Assembly: GCA_018365455.1 (NCBI GenBank)
Contig: JAGZJZ010000033.1
Span: 1 to 64,000, forward strand
Reading direction: 5' to 3'
Source of the DNA: Clostridiales bacterium
GTDB lineage: Bacteria; Bacillota; Clostridia; Lachnospirales; Lachnospiraceae
Length of the DNA stretch: 64,000 nucleotides
A model generated the notes under the pieces. That model did not search any database. It was not told where the DNA came from and saw nothing but the letters and a program-made list of their open reading frames with translations. The position numbers were made by a program, and so were the translations under genes. This document shows, piece after piece, positions 1-8,716 of this stretch (the first letter of the stretch is position 1; each line of letters begins with the position of its first letter).

Positions 1-60
1 AATTTAAAAAGTCCAATATGATTTTAAGGGGATTCTCTGCGCTTTTTTAGAACAGTAAAA

Positions 61-120
61 AACCAGTTCGCTATTATACGAACTGGTTGATGCCATTGAG
101 AGCATTTTACGGCTCTTTTT
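61..120. repeat. inverted repeat plus weak terminator-like hairpin
   Basis: A perfect 10-bp inverted repeat (61-70 with 79-88, arms AACCAGTTCG/CGAACTGGTT) is followed by a 5-bp hairpin (99-103 with 112-116) that ends in a short T run. This could be the terminator of a plus-strand gene lying left of the window. The stems are short, so the call is tentative. Confidence 0.35.
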
Positions 121-246
121 AATAAGATTGAAAATCTATCTGTTGTTATATGTAACTAACTGAGGAATATACATCGTCATATTCGATGTGACGCATTATG
201 AATAGAAATCATACGCGTCCGGACTAAATTAAAAGGATGTTTCAAA

Positions 247-1070
247 ATGTGTACAAGTTTTGCAGTATACAGTCAAGAAAAAGCTATTTATGGTATGAAT
301 TTTGATACTGATGAAATTGATTTACAACTAAATGTCAATTGTTATAATGATATGAACTTATTTTATTTTTCAGCCTTAGCAGGTAATAAATACCGGAATA
401 TCGCTGGATTTAATAGTGAGGGACTTTTTATCTGTACCCAAGCAGTAAAATATAATTCCGATTTTAAATCAAGTTGTGACGAAAATGATTGGTCTGCTTT
501 TGATATTTTTGATGAGGCACTAAAGAAATCCAAAAAAACATCTGAATTTTTTGGATTTCTTAATAAAAGAGTAATCTCATATCCTAGAAATCCATTATAC
601 CCAGATTTAGGGTTACATACTATGATCGCTGATAAAACTGGTGATGCACTAATTCTGGAAGAAGGAAACGATACAAATATAGTAGCCCTATCCATAATGA
701 TTTTATTATTATGACAAATTTTCCTAATGGGGATTTTAAAGAAGCAGATTATAATAAAGTATATGGTTTAGGTGCTGATAGATATATTTGTGCTCATGAA
801 TATATTAACGATCATATTCATGGCTTTGGAATAAAGGAAGCCTTTGAAGTTTTAAGTAAAACCAGTCAGGCAAATACTTTGTGTTCCATAGTGTATGATC
901 CATCAAAAAATGAAATTTATATTAGTTTTAAAAAAGATCTCAGGAAAAAATGGAAAATTTCTATCATGGAAAAAACAATTCAATCATTAGAGGGATTTTT
1001 AGGCAATAACAAAATCCAATTTACTAATGGGGAAATATTTGTGAATGATCTTATTCGCTTATATAAGTGA
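247..1070 (+). pseudogene. Ntn-hydrolase (choloylglycine hydrolase / linear amide C-N hydrolase family), frameshifted
   Basis: Two reading frames together make one protein of about 274 residues. The first (247-714) begins MCTSF with Cys2, the nucleophile position of this Ntn-hydrolase family after Met removal, and runs to about position 690. The second frame (from about 693 to 1070) continues with HNDFIIMTNFPNGDF and the family-like segment DRYICAHEYI. The shift equals one lost base somewhere near 680-700. Family members cleave amide bonds in bile-salt conjugates, penicillin V or related N-acyl compounds, or act as acyltransferases; substrate cannot be told here. An AAAGGATG ribosome binding site precedes the ATG. 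Either the gene is recently broken or the assembly has a single-base error. The AT-rich codon use differs from the genes to the right. Confidence 0.75.
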
Positions 1071-1102
1071 AAACTGTCAGAATAAGCAGCAAAATTCTGT
1101 AC

Positions 1103-1139
1103 AAAAGGGCCATGACTTTCAATTGTCACGGCCCTTTTT
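1103..1139. terminator. bidirectional rho-independent terminator
   Basis: A 10-bp stem (1107-1116 with 1125-1134, one A/C mismatch that becomes a G-U pair on the other strand) is flanked by AAAA on the left and TTTTT on the right. It sits between the convergent Ntn-hydrolase gene and glycerate kinase gene and can serve both. Confidence 0.8.
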
Positions 1140-1262
1140 GAATAAATATTGAATTTATGTATAACCTGACTTCTAACCGGGAGGCAATAAAAGCTAACCC
1201 TTATTTGTTAATATCCGACTATAACTTTAGCTTCAAAAATACATTTATAAAATTTAGGCATA

Positions 1263-2399
1263 CTACAAAACTTTAATCAACCGAAATACCTGCTCCGCAG
1301 TATTCGTAATATTGGTAAGCGCCACCTGGCTGTCCATTGCCTGCTCCAATGTTGTAACCTCCTGTAAGATGGGAAAATACGCATCTATCCCCTTTTCATT
1401 GCATTTTACAGCATCCTTGGAGACACTGCCTGCAAGGGCGATCACTTTTGCTCCGTGTATTTTCGCAAGTGTAGCCACACCCACCGGTGCTTTTCCCATT
1501 GCAGTCTGCAGGTCCAGCCGCCCTTCTCCGGTAATCACAAAATCCGCATCCGTTATCTCTTTTTCCAGATCGACCGCATTCATCACCAGATCAATTCCAG
1601 GTGTCAGTATTCCACCCAGAAAGCTTAAAAATGCAAATCCCAGCCCGCCTGCCGCACCTGCCCCCGGATATTCGGAATAATTCTGTCCCAAAGTAATTGC
1701 CGTGATATCAGCAAAATGTGCAAGATCCCTGTCCAGCTCCTCTTTCATCTCATCTGTAACACCCTTTTGCGGACCATAGATCCAGGTTGCACCGTTGGTT
1801 CCGCACAGCGGGTTGTTAACATCACAGGCTATCTGGAATGTGCACTCTTTCAGTTCGGGAATAACGGTGTCCATTTTTATGGATGCCACCTGTTTTAGAC
1901 TGTCTGCCGAGATACCCACAGGATTACCTTCCCGGTCGCAAAACCGGTAACCCAAAGCCGTTAGCATACCGATACCTGCATCGTTTGTTGCACTTCCTCC
2001 AATTCCGATTATGAAATTGCGGCATCCCCGGTGTATGGCATCCAGGATTAATTCTCCCACTCCGAAAGTAGTTGCCAGCAGCGGTTTTTTTTCTCTTTCT
2101 TTTAAAAGGGTGATTCCGGCAGCTGCTGCCATTTCCATGACTGCCTGCTTTTTATTGGGTATGATTCCGTATGCCGCGTTTACTTTTTCCCTCATCGGAC
2201 CGCAGACAGATCGGCTTATATACGCACCGCCATATCCTTCCACGAGAGCTTCTACGGTGCCCTCTCCTCCGTCAGCCAGGGGCTTCACAATTACCTCTGC
2301 ATTCGGATAAACCCGCTTTATTCCGGTTCGTATGCCTTCGCCTGCTTCCATAGAACTAAGGCTTCCTTTCAAAGAATCAATAGCAACTACTACTTTCAT
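1263..2399 (-). CDS. glxK: glycerate kinase (GlxK/GarK type)
   Basis: A 378-residue protein beginning MKVVVAIDSLKGSLSS, the hallmark N-terminus of the bacterial glycerate kinase family, with PLADGGEGT near residue 40-48 and the glycine-rich GIGGSATNDAGIGM near 130-145. The family phosphorylates D-glycerate with ATP, giving 2-phosphoglycerate in the GarK/GlxK branch. It lies 29 bp downstream of the GntR-family regulator gene and is probably cotranscribed with it. With the tartronate-semialdehyde reductase gene upstream it gives a complete route from tartronate semialdehyde to glycolysis. Length is normal for the family. Confidence 0.95.
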   Translation of the reverse strand: MKVVVAIDSLKGSLSSMEAGEGIRTGIKRVYPNAEVIVKPLADGGEGTVEALVEGYGGAYISRSVCGPMREKVNAAYGIIPNKKQAVMEMAAAAGITLLKEREKKPLLATTFGVGELILDAIHRGCRNFIIGIGGSATNDAGIGMLTALGYRFCDREGNPVGISADSLKQVASIKMDTVIPELKECTFQIACDVNNPLCGTNGATWIYGPQKGVTDEMKEELDRDLAHFADITAITLGQNYSEYPGAGAAGGLGFAFLSFLGGILTPGIDLVMNAVDLEKEITDADFVITGEGRLDLQTAMGKAPVGVATLAKIHGAKVIALAGSVSKDAVKCNEKGIDAYFPILQEVTTLEQAMDSQVALTNITNTAEQVFRLIKVL

Positions 2400-2428
2400 A
2401 CGATCATTCCTCCACCTGTCGATGCAGC

Positions 2429-3136
2429 CTACCTGCCTTCATTTTTTATCTCTTCAATATATTTCACATTATTCTCCAGATGCTCCCTCATAACTTCCAC
2501 AGCGCTCTTTTCATCTTTTGCCATGATCGCATCAATAATTTTTCCATGATATTTCAGAGCAAGATCCCATCCCATCTTCTCAATAATGGTCGTTACGTAA
2601 GAATTGATGACTTCCCTCAGAATTTCATTTGTCTTAATAATCAGCGAATTCCTTGTCATCTGGCTGATCTTAAAATGAAACTCCGTATCCATTACCGCAA
2701 ACCCCAGGGAATCAGATTCATCCTTTTTCTTCAGCATCTTTTTGTGGATTTTCTTTAATTCTTCTATATCCTCTTTGGTAGCCCTGCGTACCGCAAGCCT
2801 TACCGATTCCACATCAATGATCTGACGGAACTCAAATACCTGTTCTGTTTCCTGCCCGCTTAAATACACAGCCGGCACTAACGCCTGCATATTCCCGCTG
2901 ATATCAATCACTTTCACAAAAGACCCTTCACCCAAACGGGTTTCAATCAACCCCAGCGTACCTAGCTTCTGAAGTGCCTGGCGTACCGTAATCCTGCTTA
3001 CCCCCAGCATATCCGCCAAAGCATTTTCCGAAGGAAGCTTGTCTCCCTGTTTCCATTCACCATCTATAATCATTTGTTTTAATTGCTCAAATACCTGCTC
3101 CCCAACATTCACTCGCTTAATTGGTTTTATACTCAT
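2429..3136 (-). CDS. GntR-family (FadR subfamily) transcriptional regulator
   Basis: About 235 residues: an N-terminal winged helix (roughly residues 8-75, with GDKLPSENALADMLGVSRITVRQ-type helices) followed by an all-helical FCD ligand-binding domain with conserved acidic and His positions such as DTEFHFKIS. The ATG at 3136 is preferred because GGAGG ends six bases upstream of it; a GTG at 3148 overlaps that ribosome binding site. FadR-subfamily proteins usually respond to carboxylates or sugar acids. The gene sits between the isomerase gene and glycerate kinase gene, and operator-like boxes lie at its own promoter and at the transketolase promoter, so it is the likely local repressor. Confidence 0.92.
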   Translation of the reverse strand: MSIKPIKRVNVGEQVFEQLKQMIIDGEWKQGDKLPSENALADMLGVSRITVRQALQKLGTLGLIETRLGEGSFVKVIDISGNMQALVPAVYLSGQETEQVFEFRQIIDVESVRLAVRRATKEDIEELKKIHKKMLKKKDESDSLGFAVMDTEFHFKISQMTRNSLIIKTNEILREVINSYVTTIIEKMGWDLALKYHGKIIDAIMAKDEKSAVEVMREHLENNVKYIEEIKNEGR

Positions 3137-3157
3137 ATGTGCCTCCACTATTCTACC

Positions 3158-3211
3158 TGTACGTTGTCATACAGATACAGTTATCATACCTTCTTTTCAG
3201 CATGATTGCAA
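3158..3211 (-). promoter_or_regulatory. promoter and candidate operator of the GntR regulator gene
   Basis: Read on the minus strand there is TTGCAA (3206-3211), a 17-base spacer and TATGAT (3183-3188). Just downstream, over the expected start site, lies the plus-strand box TGTACGTTGTCATACAG (3158-3174). It contains TTGTCATACAG, close to the FadR-type TnGTnnnACnA pattern, and resembles boxes at 9564-9594. The position suits autorepression. Confidence 0.65.
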
Positions 3212-3328
3212 CTGTTTTTAAGGCTTTTTCTTATGAAAACACATATCATTATAATGCCGCTCCGGCTATTTCTGGTGCGGACAGCCTAGAGCGTGTATGA
3301 TTATTTGTGCAACGCTGTGGAAGTTAAA

Positions 3329-4129
3329 TTATTTGAAATATTTTTTAAAAAATGCAAGTGCTTTTGGGGCGCTTGCCGCATAATCATCGGTATAAGCTTC
3401 ACAGCTGATCCTACCATCGTAGGAAATAGCATTCAGGGCATCTATAAATGGCTGATAATTTTCTTCCGCTGCCGACTGGGGATATACCCGCCCATCCGGT
3501 CTGGCAAAATGAACATGGCGCAAATATTCTTTTCCTTCTTTTATCAGATGTTCGACCGGTTCCTTTTCTTCTGTCAGATGATAGAAATCAACCAGCACCT
3601 TTACATGCTCTCCATCTACATCTCTTGCCAGCCGGCATCCCTCTTCAAATGTATTGATCAGGTTACACTCCTGTCTGCGAAGGGGTTCAATCACGATGGT
3701 AATGTCCAAGTTATGTGCGATGTCATTTACCCTCTTTAATAAGGCGGCTACCTGCTGATATCCCTGATCCATAGGGAATCCATCCGGTACATTTTTGGCA
3801 GGACCGCTGCCGAATACCACATATTTCACACCTAACTCCTGTGCCCGTTTCAGTGCCTCTGCGGCATATTTTAAATTGGCTTCCATATCTGCATCAGGTC
3901 CTGTAAGCCGGTAACCGGTTGGAAAAAAGTTATTGCAGACCTCACAGTTCACACCGGATACCTCCACGCGATGCTTTAAGGCGGCGAATTCCGCCGGACT
4001 TAAATCCATCATCTGCGCAAGGGGTAACTCTACATAATCGTATCCATATGAGACTAATTGCTCCAGAAATTCGATTCCGGTTCCATCTTCCCCCTCTGCG
4101 ATCATATTCAGACAACATCCAAATTTCAT
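3329..4129 (-). CDS. sugar isomerase/epimerase, TIM-barrel (AP endonuclease 2 fold)
   Basis: 266 residues. The fold family includes hydroxypyruvate isomerase, D-tagatose 3-epimerase and 3-oxo-isoapionate decarboxylase. The expected metal-binding tetrad is visible as E148 (IEPL), D181 (VDFYH), H207 (HVHFA) and E244 (CEAY). A GAGG ribosome binding site lies upstream of the ATG. It is the last gene of the transketolase-led run and precedes the regulator. In this context a role in converting a keto-acid or ketose intermediate, perhaps hydroxypyruvate to tartronate semialdehyde, is reasonable but not shown by sequence alone. Confidence 0.85.
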   Translation of the reverse strand: MKFGCCLNMIAEGEDGTGIEFLEQLVSYGYDYVELPLAQMMDLSPAEFAALKHRVEVSGVNCEVCNNFFPTGYRLTGPDADMEANLKYAAEALKRAQELGVKYVVFGSGPAKNVPDGFPMDQGYQQVAALLKRVNDIAHNLDITIVIEPLRRQECNLINTFEEGCRLARDVDGEHVKVLVDFYHLTEEKEPVEHLIKEGKEYLRHVHFARPDGRVYPQSAAEENYQPFIDALNAISYDGRISCEAYTDDYAASAPKALAFFKKYFK

Positions 4130-4193
4130 ACGCTTCTACCTCTTTTCTGCTTTTTTGCAGCAGTCCCTTCCGATTCTATTTGCAGATTGTTCT

Positions 4194-5225
4194 CTATGAT
4201 CTGCCGGGATCAATTATAACTTTGATATAATTGTCCGGGTTCGTATGTAAATCATCCATCGTTTCTTTTACTTCTTCCAGAGAAATTGTCTTCGTAATTA
4301 ATTCTGCCGCATTCATTCTGCCGCTTCCAATTAAATCCACTACCTCACCAAATTCTTCATGGGTGTAGTTAAAGGAGCCAATGACTCTGCGTGCAGAGCA
4401 TACGATATCCTGCATATTAATTTCCATTTCTTTCTGGGACATTCCCACCCAGATAGCCTGTCCGCCGATTTTCAGACACTTAATGGACTGGTTCGCTGTA
4501 GCCTGAACCCCCACTGCTTCAATGGAAGTATCGATCATGCTGCCATCCGTATATCTGGAAACAGCTTCCATATAATCCTCGTTCTTAGGGTTTATTACCT
4601 CATCAGCACCAAATGCTTTTGCAGCAGCAAGTCTCGTATCGCTTAGATCCGAAACCATGATTCTGCCCGGATTCTGTAATTTTACAATCTGAAGTATACA
4701 AAGCCCAATGGCCCCGGCTCCGATAATCAGTACATTCTGGCCTTCTAAATTGCCTGCTTTCTTCACTGCTCCATATGCAACCGCATACGGCTCCGCCAAT
4801 GCACCGATTTCATAATCCGTATTTTCGGGCAATTTATACAGCAGCTTTTCCGGTACAGCTACATATTCCGCCATCGCTCCATTTACCGTCAGTACGCCAA
4901 AGAACCTCTTATTCAGGCACATATTTGTCAACCCTCTTTTGCAGTTTTCACAGGTGCCGCAGAAGTGAATGGGCTGAACGATGACCCTGTCTCCCGGCTT
5001 AAACTTTCCGGCACCTGTCCCGGACTCCACTACTTCTGCCGAAAACTCATGCCCCATGGTCATAGGCGCAATTCTTCTTCCGGTCAGTCCCAGATATCCG
5101 TGTACATCACTTCCACAGATACCGCATGCCCTGACTTTGAGAAGTACTTCCTGTTCCCCGGGGACCGGCACCGGTTCCTCCTGTATTTCTAATTTACCTG
5201 GTCCTGTATATTTTAATGCTCTCAT
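4194..5225 (-). CDS. zinc-dependent alcohol/polyol dehydrogenase (medium-chain MDR family)
   Basis: 343 residues from the ATG at 5225, which has AAAGGAGG nine bases upstream; an earlier in-frame ATG at 5270 lacks such a site. The catalytic zinc region is GICGSD (C37) and GHE (H59, E60). The structural zinc cysteines are C89, C92, C95 and C103. The NAD-binding glycine motif follows as VLIIGAGAIGL. It resembles sorbitol, threonine and L-iditol dehydrogenases that interconvert an alcohol and a ketone. It probably oxidises or reduces the hydroxy-acid or polyol imported by the neighbouring GntP permease. Substrate unknown. Confidence 0.92.
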   Translation of the reverse strand: MRALKYTGPGKLEIQEEPVPVPGEQEVLLKVRACGICGSDVHGYLGLTGRRIAPMTMGHEFSAEVVESGTGAGKFKPGDRVIVQPIHFCGTCENCKRGLTNMCLNKRFFGVLTVNGAMAEYVAVPEKLLYKLPENTDYEIGALAEPYAVAYGAVKKAGNLEGQNVLIIGAGAIGLCILQIVKLQNPGRIMVSDLSDTRLAAAKAFGADEVINPKNEDYMEAVSRYTDGSMIDTSIEAVGVQATANQSIKCLKIGGQAIWVGMSQKEMEINMQDIVCSARRVIGSFNYTHEEFGEVVDLIGSGRMNAAELITKTISLEEVKETMDDLHTNPDNYIKVIIDPGRS

Positions 5226-5295
5226 TATGCTGAACCTCCTTTTTATGTATTCGATTTGATACGGTTTCAAAGCACCGGTATTTTAAACTCGCTTC

Positions 5296-5355
5296 AGAGC
5301 GTCTTTGAAAATAGCTGTCTGGCAGATGGCGGGAATGAATGTTCAAACACGCTCT
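5296..5355. repeat. short copy of MITE-like palindromic repeat
   Basis: The ends AGAGCGTCTTTGAAAAT (left) and TGTTCAAACACGCTCT (right) are inverted copies of each other. The interior CAGATGGCGGGAATGAAT also occurs in the 162-bp element at 38972-39133. This looks like an internally deleted copy. The gntP stop codon (5354-5356) lies at its right edge. Confidence 0.75.
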
Positions 5356-6724
5356 AAAACACCGGTAATACCAATGCTCCTATAATTGCTAATATAAAGA
5401 TACAGATTGCTGATATAAATGACCCCAGTGTATACGTTTTCAAGCCGCCGGTCACCGTCAATCCTGACAGGTTCGTCGCTACCCAGAATCCACTGTCGTT
5501 TACATGTCCCACACTATTTCCACCAGCCAGACAAGCCATGGCAATGTAGACCGGATGTATGCCCACTGTTGGTGCCAGGGTTGCCATAATTGTCATGGAG
5601 GTAAGTCCTGCTACGGTACCGGACCCCTGGGCTACACGGAAGATAAATCCAATGAAAAATGCAAGTAACAATACTACAATCGCGGAACTGGTGTCCAGTC
5701 CTAATTTGTCTACCAGAATGGTACCGATATCGGTTGCTTTAATTACTGCGCCGAAGGAACCGCCTGCACCTGTAATTAAAAGTACTACTCCCGCAGCCTT
5801 TAATGCTTCTCCTGCGGATTCTTCAATATTCTTCTTGCCGATATATTTATAACCTAATAAATAAGATGCCAGTGCGCCTAATAAGAGCGCTGTCAATTTG
5901 TTGCCTAAGAATTGGCTGATTAAGGGCTGGTTCTCTTCCCCAAAGATTGCAGTGCCCACGGTTCCGCATAAAATGCAGATAATGGGAACTATAATTGGAA
6001 GCAGAGAGATGAAAAAGCTTGGTCTGTTCTCCTTTACTACCTTGCCCTGTTCTTCTAATTCTTTTACAACATTGGAAGAATGGTTTACATCCTTTTCCTC
6101 ATTCCAGAAATGCCTGTCATGAATTTTCGTATATAAAAACACACTTACCGTTACGGTAATAATACCGAAAATCAATCCGAATATCAGCATGATTCCAAGA
6201 TCAAATCCAAAGATATCCGGCGCAGCCAGCGGGTTCGGAGTGGGCGGAACGATACAATGAGCAGTTGTTGCACCAATCGTTAACGCGCCGGTTGTATATG
6301 CCATTGGTTTGTTGATCTGTCTGGTAATTGCAATACCGATGGGAATGAGGATTACAAATGTGACGTCAAAATAAACCGGAATGGATAAAACAAAGCCTGT
6401 AAAAGCAATGGCATACAGTGCTTTTTTAGCAGGAAACTTTCTGACAAGGGTTTCTGCAATTACACTCGCCCCGCCGCTGTCTGACAGCAATTGCCCTAAA
6501 ATAACGCCAAATCCGATGGGCAGTCCCATGCTTGACATCATGCTGCCGAAGCCGTCCGAGATCTGCGTAATGGTACCCATGACACCCAGCTTTGATGCAA
6601 TCCCCATATACAGACAGGCTATAATCATAGCGATACTTGGGTTGATTTTCAAAACCATAATTAAAAATAAGATAATAGCGATCGAAATAACCAGATTAAT
6701 AATTAATAAAGTTCCAACGTCCAT
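5354..6724 (-). CDS. gntP: GntP-family gluconate/sugar-acid permease
   Basis: 456 residues, strongly hydrophobic throughout with about 12 predicted membrane spans. Family-like segments include IGFGVILGQLLSDSGGA, IPVYFDVTFVILIPIG, IVPPTPNPLAAP and VGHVNDSGFW. GntP proteins are proton symporters for gluconate and related hydroxy acids such as glycerate, galactonate or threonate. It is placed between the reductase and dehydrogenase genes, so it probably brings in the substrate of this pathway. The last codons run into the repeat element at 5296-5355. Confidence 0.95.
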   Translation of the reverse strand: MDVGTLLIINLVISIAIILFLIMVLKINPSIAMIIACLYMGIASKLGVMGTITQISDGFGSMMSSMGLPIGFGVILGQLLSDSGGASVIAETLVRKFPAKKALYAIAFTGFVLSIPVYFDVTFVILIPIGIAITRQINKPMAYTTGALTIGATTAHCIVPPTPNPLAAPDIFGFDLGIMLIFGLIFGIITVTVSVFLYTKIHDRHFWNEEKDVNHSSNVVKELEEQGKVVKENRPSFFISLLPIIVPIICILCGTVGTAIFGEENQPLISQFLGNKLTALLLGALASYLLGYKYIGKKNIEESAGEALKAAGVVLLITGAGGSFGAVIKATDIGTILVDKLGLDTSSAIVVLLLAFFIGFIFRVAQGSGTVAGLTSMTIMATLAPTVGIHPVYIAMACLAGGNSVGHVNDSGFWVATNLSGLTVTGGLKTYTLGSFISAICIFILAIIGALVLPVF

Positions 6725-6761
6725 AAAGACCCCCCTTAGTTGATGATATCTGATATTCAGA

Positions 6762-7646
6762 TTATCCGCGGATTTCTACACCTGTAATTTTCTCATAATA
6801 CTTTGCAATTGCGCTGTGATCTTCCTGTCCGCATCCATCGGCACGAAGCGTCTGCAGCATTTCCATAGCCAGTGCGGTCATTGGAAGCGGCGCTCCCACC
6901 CCGTGACCTGTTTCCAGGGCATTGTTCAGATCCTTTATATGTAAATCAATTTTAAATCCCGGATTAAAATTACCCGCTGTAATCATTGGAACCTTGGCAT
7001 TCATAACCGTTGAGCCTGCCAGACCTCCTTTGATTGCATCAAATACCTTCACCGGATCTACGCCTGCTTTAGTGGATAACATAAAGGCTTCCGATACAGC
7101 CGCAATATTCAATGCCACAATAACCTGATTCGCTAATTTTGTCGTATTTCCTGCACCGATGTCTCCGCAGTGTACTGCGCTGCCGCCCATTACCATTAAC
7201 AGATCATATACCTGGTCGAAGACCTCTTTCTCTCCGCCAGCCATAATTGACATGGTTCCGTCAATCGCTTTTGGTTCGCCGCCGGATACCGGTGCATCAA
7301 TCATTTTTACACCTTTTCCTGCACATGCCCTGGAAATCTCCTGGGATGCAAGGGGTGCTATAGAGCTCATATCAATTAATATGCTGCCTTCCTGCGCACC
7401 TTCCAGAACCCCGTTTTCTCCCATAACAGCCGCTTTTACATGTGGTGAATTCGGCAGCATGGTAATTATTGTTTTACACTGTTGTGCAACTGCTTTGGAA
7501 GATTGTGCCGGAACTGCGCCTGCCGCTGCCGCTTCCTCCACGTTTTCCTGCATCACATCAAATACCACTACTTCATGTCCTGCTTTTAACAGGTTTCTTA
7601 CCATTGGCTTCCCCATGATTCCCAATCCGATAAATCCAACTTTCAT
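6762..7646 (-). CDS. garR: 2-hydroxy-3-oxopropionate (tartronate semialdehyde) reductase
   Basis: 294 residues of the beta-hydroxyacid dehydrogenase family. The N-terminus MKVGFIGLGIMGKPM is the Rossmann NAD(P) motif, DAPVSGGEPKA is the substrate-binding signature, and GAGNTTKLANQ carries the catalytic lysine. The usual reaction is tartronate semialdehyde to D-glycerate. The ribosome binding site is weak. A glycerate kinase in the same locus supports this reaction rather than 3-hydroxyisobutyrate oxidation. Confidence 0.92.
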   Translation of the reverse strand: MKVGFIGLGIMGKPMVRNLLKAGHEVVVFDVMQENVEEAAAAGAVPAQSSKAVAQQCKTIITMLPNSPHVKAAVMGENGVLEGAQEGSILIDMSSIAPLASQEISRACAGKGVKMIDAPVSGGEPKAIDGTMSIMAGGEKEVFDQVYDLLMVMGGSAVHCGDIGAGNTTKLANQVIVALNIAAVSEAFMLSTKAGVDPVKVFDAIKGGLAGSTVMNAKVPMITAGNFNPGFKIDLHIKDLNNALETGHGVGAPLPMTALAMEMLQTLRADGCGQEDHSAIAKYYEKITGVEIRG

Positions 7647-7687
7647 TTTTTATACCCATTACCTATTGCAGCCTTGTCTGCAATAGC

Positions 7688-7724
7688 GCCACATTCAAAC
7701 AGGCTGAAAGAATCACACTGTGGC
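7688..7724. other. weak hairpin in the transketolase-reductase gap
   Basis: The 129-bp gap between the transketolase C-terminal subunit gene and garR holds a 6-bp stem (GCCACA 7688-7693 with TGTGGC 7719-7724). The loop contains TTCAAACAGGCT, which resembles the ends of the repeat family at 5296 and 38972. It may be a decayed repeat or an mRNA processing hairpin. Confidence 0.3.
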
Positions 7725-7775
7725 TTCCTTTCTATATTATAATTTTCCATCAGCCCTCTTATCTGGTTTTTATGA

Positions 7776-8702
7776 TCATTGATTCATTTTTTCAATTGCT
7801 TCCACGATATGCTCTTTTGTCAGTCCGTGGTATTGCAGCACATCTGGATAGTTATGTGCGCTGCAGCCGAATGTATCATTAATCCCTACAAACTCAATTG
7901 GTTTGCATTCTTTGCAGATTGCCTCTGCAATTGCAGATCCCATGCCTCCGGCTATATTATGTTCTTCTGCTGTCACGACTGCCTTTGCATCCTTAACAAG
8001 CTGAATAACCGCTTCCCGGTTCAATGGTTTTATGGTACTGACATTCACAACTTTTACAGACACTTTTCCTTCCAGCTCTTCTGCCGCTTTCAACGCAAGC
8101 CCTGCCATGATTCCGGTAGCAAATACTACAATATCTTTTCCTTCTTTTAAAACTGACGGCATTCCGATGTCGAATTTTTTGCCCTCCGGTGTTACATTTT
8201 CATAATCATTTCGATTGAGCCGGATATAACAGGGACCATTATATTCTGTAATTGCCTTTACCGCTTCCACGGTTTCATTGGCATCTGCGGGACAGATTAC
8301 CGTCATATTAGGGACAGCCCGGAAAATTGCCATATCTTCCACACACTGATGGGTCGCCCCATCACCAAAGTCAGACATTCCCGAAGATGATCCGCATATT
8401 TTCACATTTAATTTTCCAATAGCGATTGTCTGGCGGATCTGATCAAATGCCCTTCCCCCGGAAAATACAGCAAAGGAATTTGTAAATGGAATTTTCCCCG
8501 TTTGGGCAAGCCCTGCTGCAACCGATGTCATGTTCGCTTCTGCTATACCCATTTCAAAATGTCTGTTGGGATACGCTTCTTCAAACAGCTTACCCATTGT
8601 AGAACCACCCAGATCGGCGTCCAGCACAACAATATTTTCGTTTTCTTTTCCAAGCTCCACCAAGGTTTTGCCATAAGCGATTCTCTGATTTGTATAGCTC
8701 AT
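7776..8702 (-). CDS. transketolase, C-terminal subunit (split enzyme)
   Basis: 308 residues covering the pyrimidine-binding and C-terminal domains of transketolase. Visible segments are LDADLGGSTMGKLF, HFEMGIAEANMTSVAAGLA (with the catalytic glutamate that activates thiamine diphosphate), GMSDFGDGATHQCVEDMA and CYIRLNR. It pairs with the N-terminal subunit gene 14 bp upstream. Split transketolases transfer a two-carbon ketol unit; in sugar-acid pathways they can act on dedicated ketose phosphates such as apulose 4-phosphate. The acceptor and donor used here are not determinable. Confidence 0.95.
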   Translation of the reverse strand: MSYTNQRIAYGKTLVELGKENENIVVLDADLGGSTMGKLFEEAYPNRHFEMGIAEANMTSVAAGLAQTGKIPFTNSFAVFSGGRAFDQIRQTIAIGKLNVKICGSSSGMSDFGDGATHQCVEDMAIFRAVPNMTVICPADANETVEAVKAITEYNGPCYIRLNRNDYENVTPEGKKFDIGMPSVLKEGKDIVVFATGIMAGLALKAAEELEGKVSVKVVNVSTIKPLNREAVIQLVKDAKAVVTAEEHNIAGGMGSAIAEAICKECKPIEFVGINDTFGCSAHNYPDVLQYHGLTKEHIVEAIEKMNQ

Positions 8703-8716
8703 TCTCTCTGCCTCCT

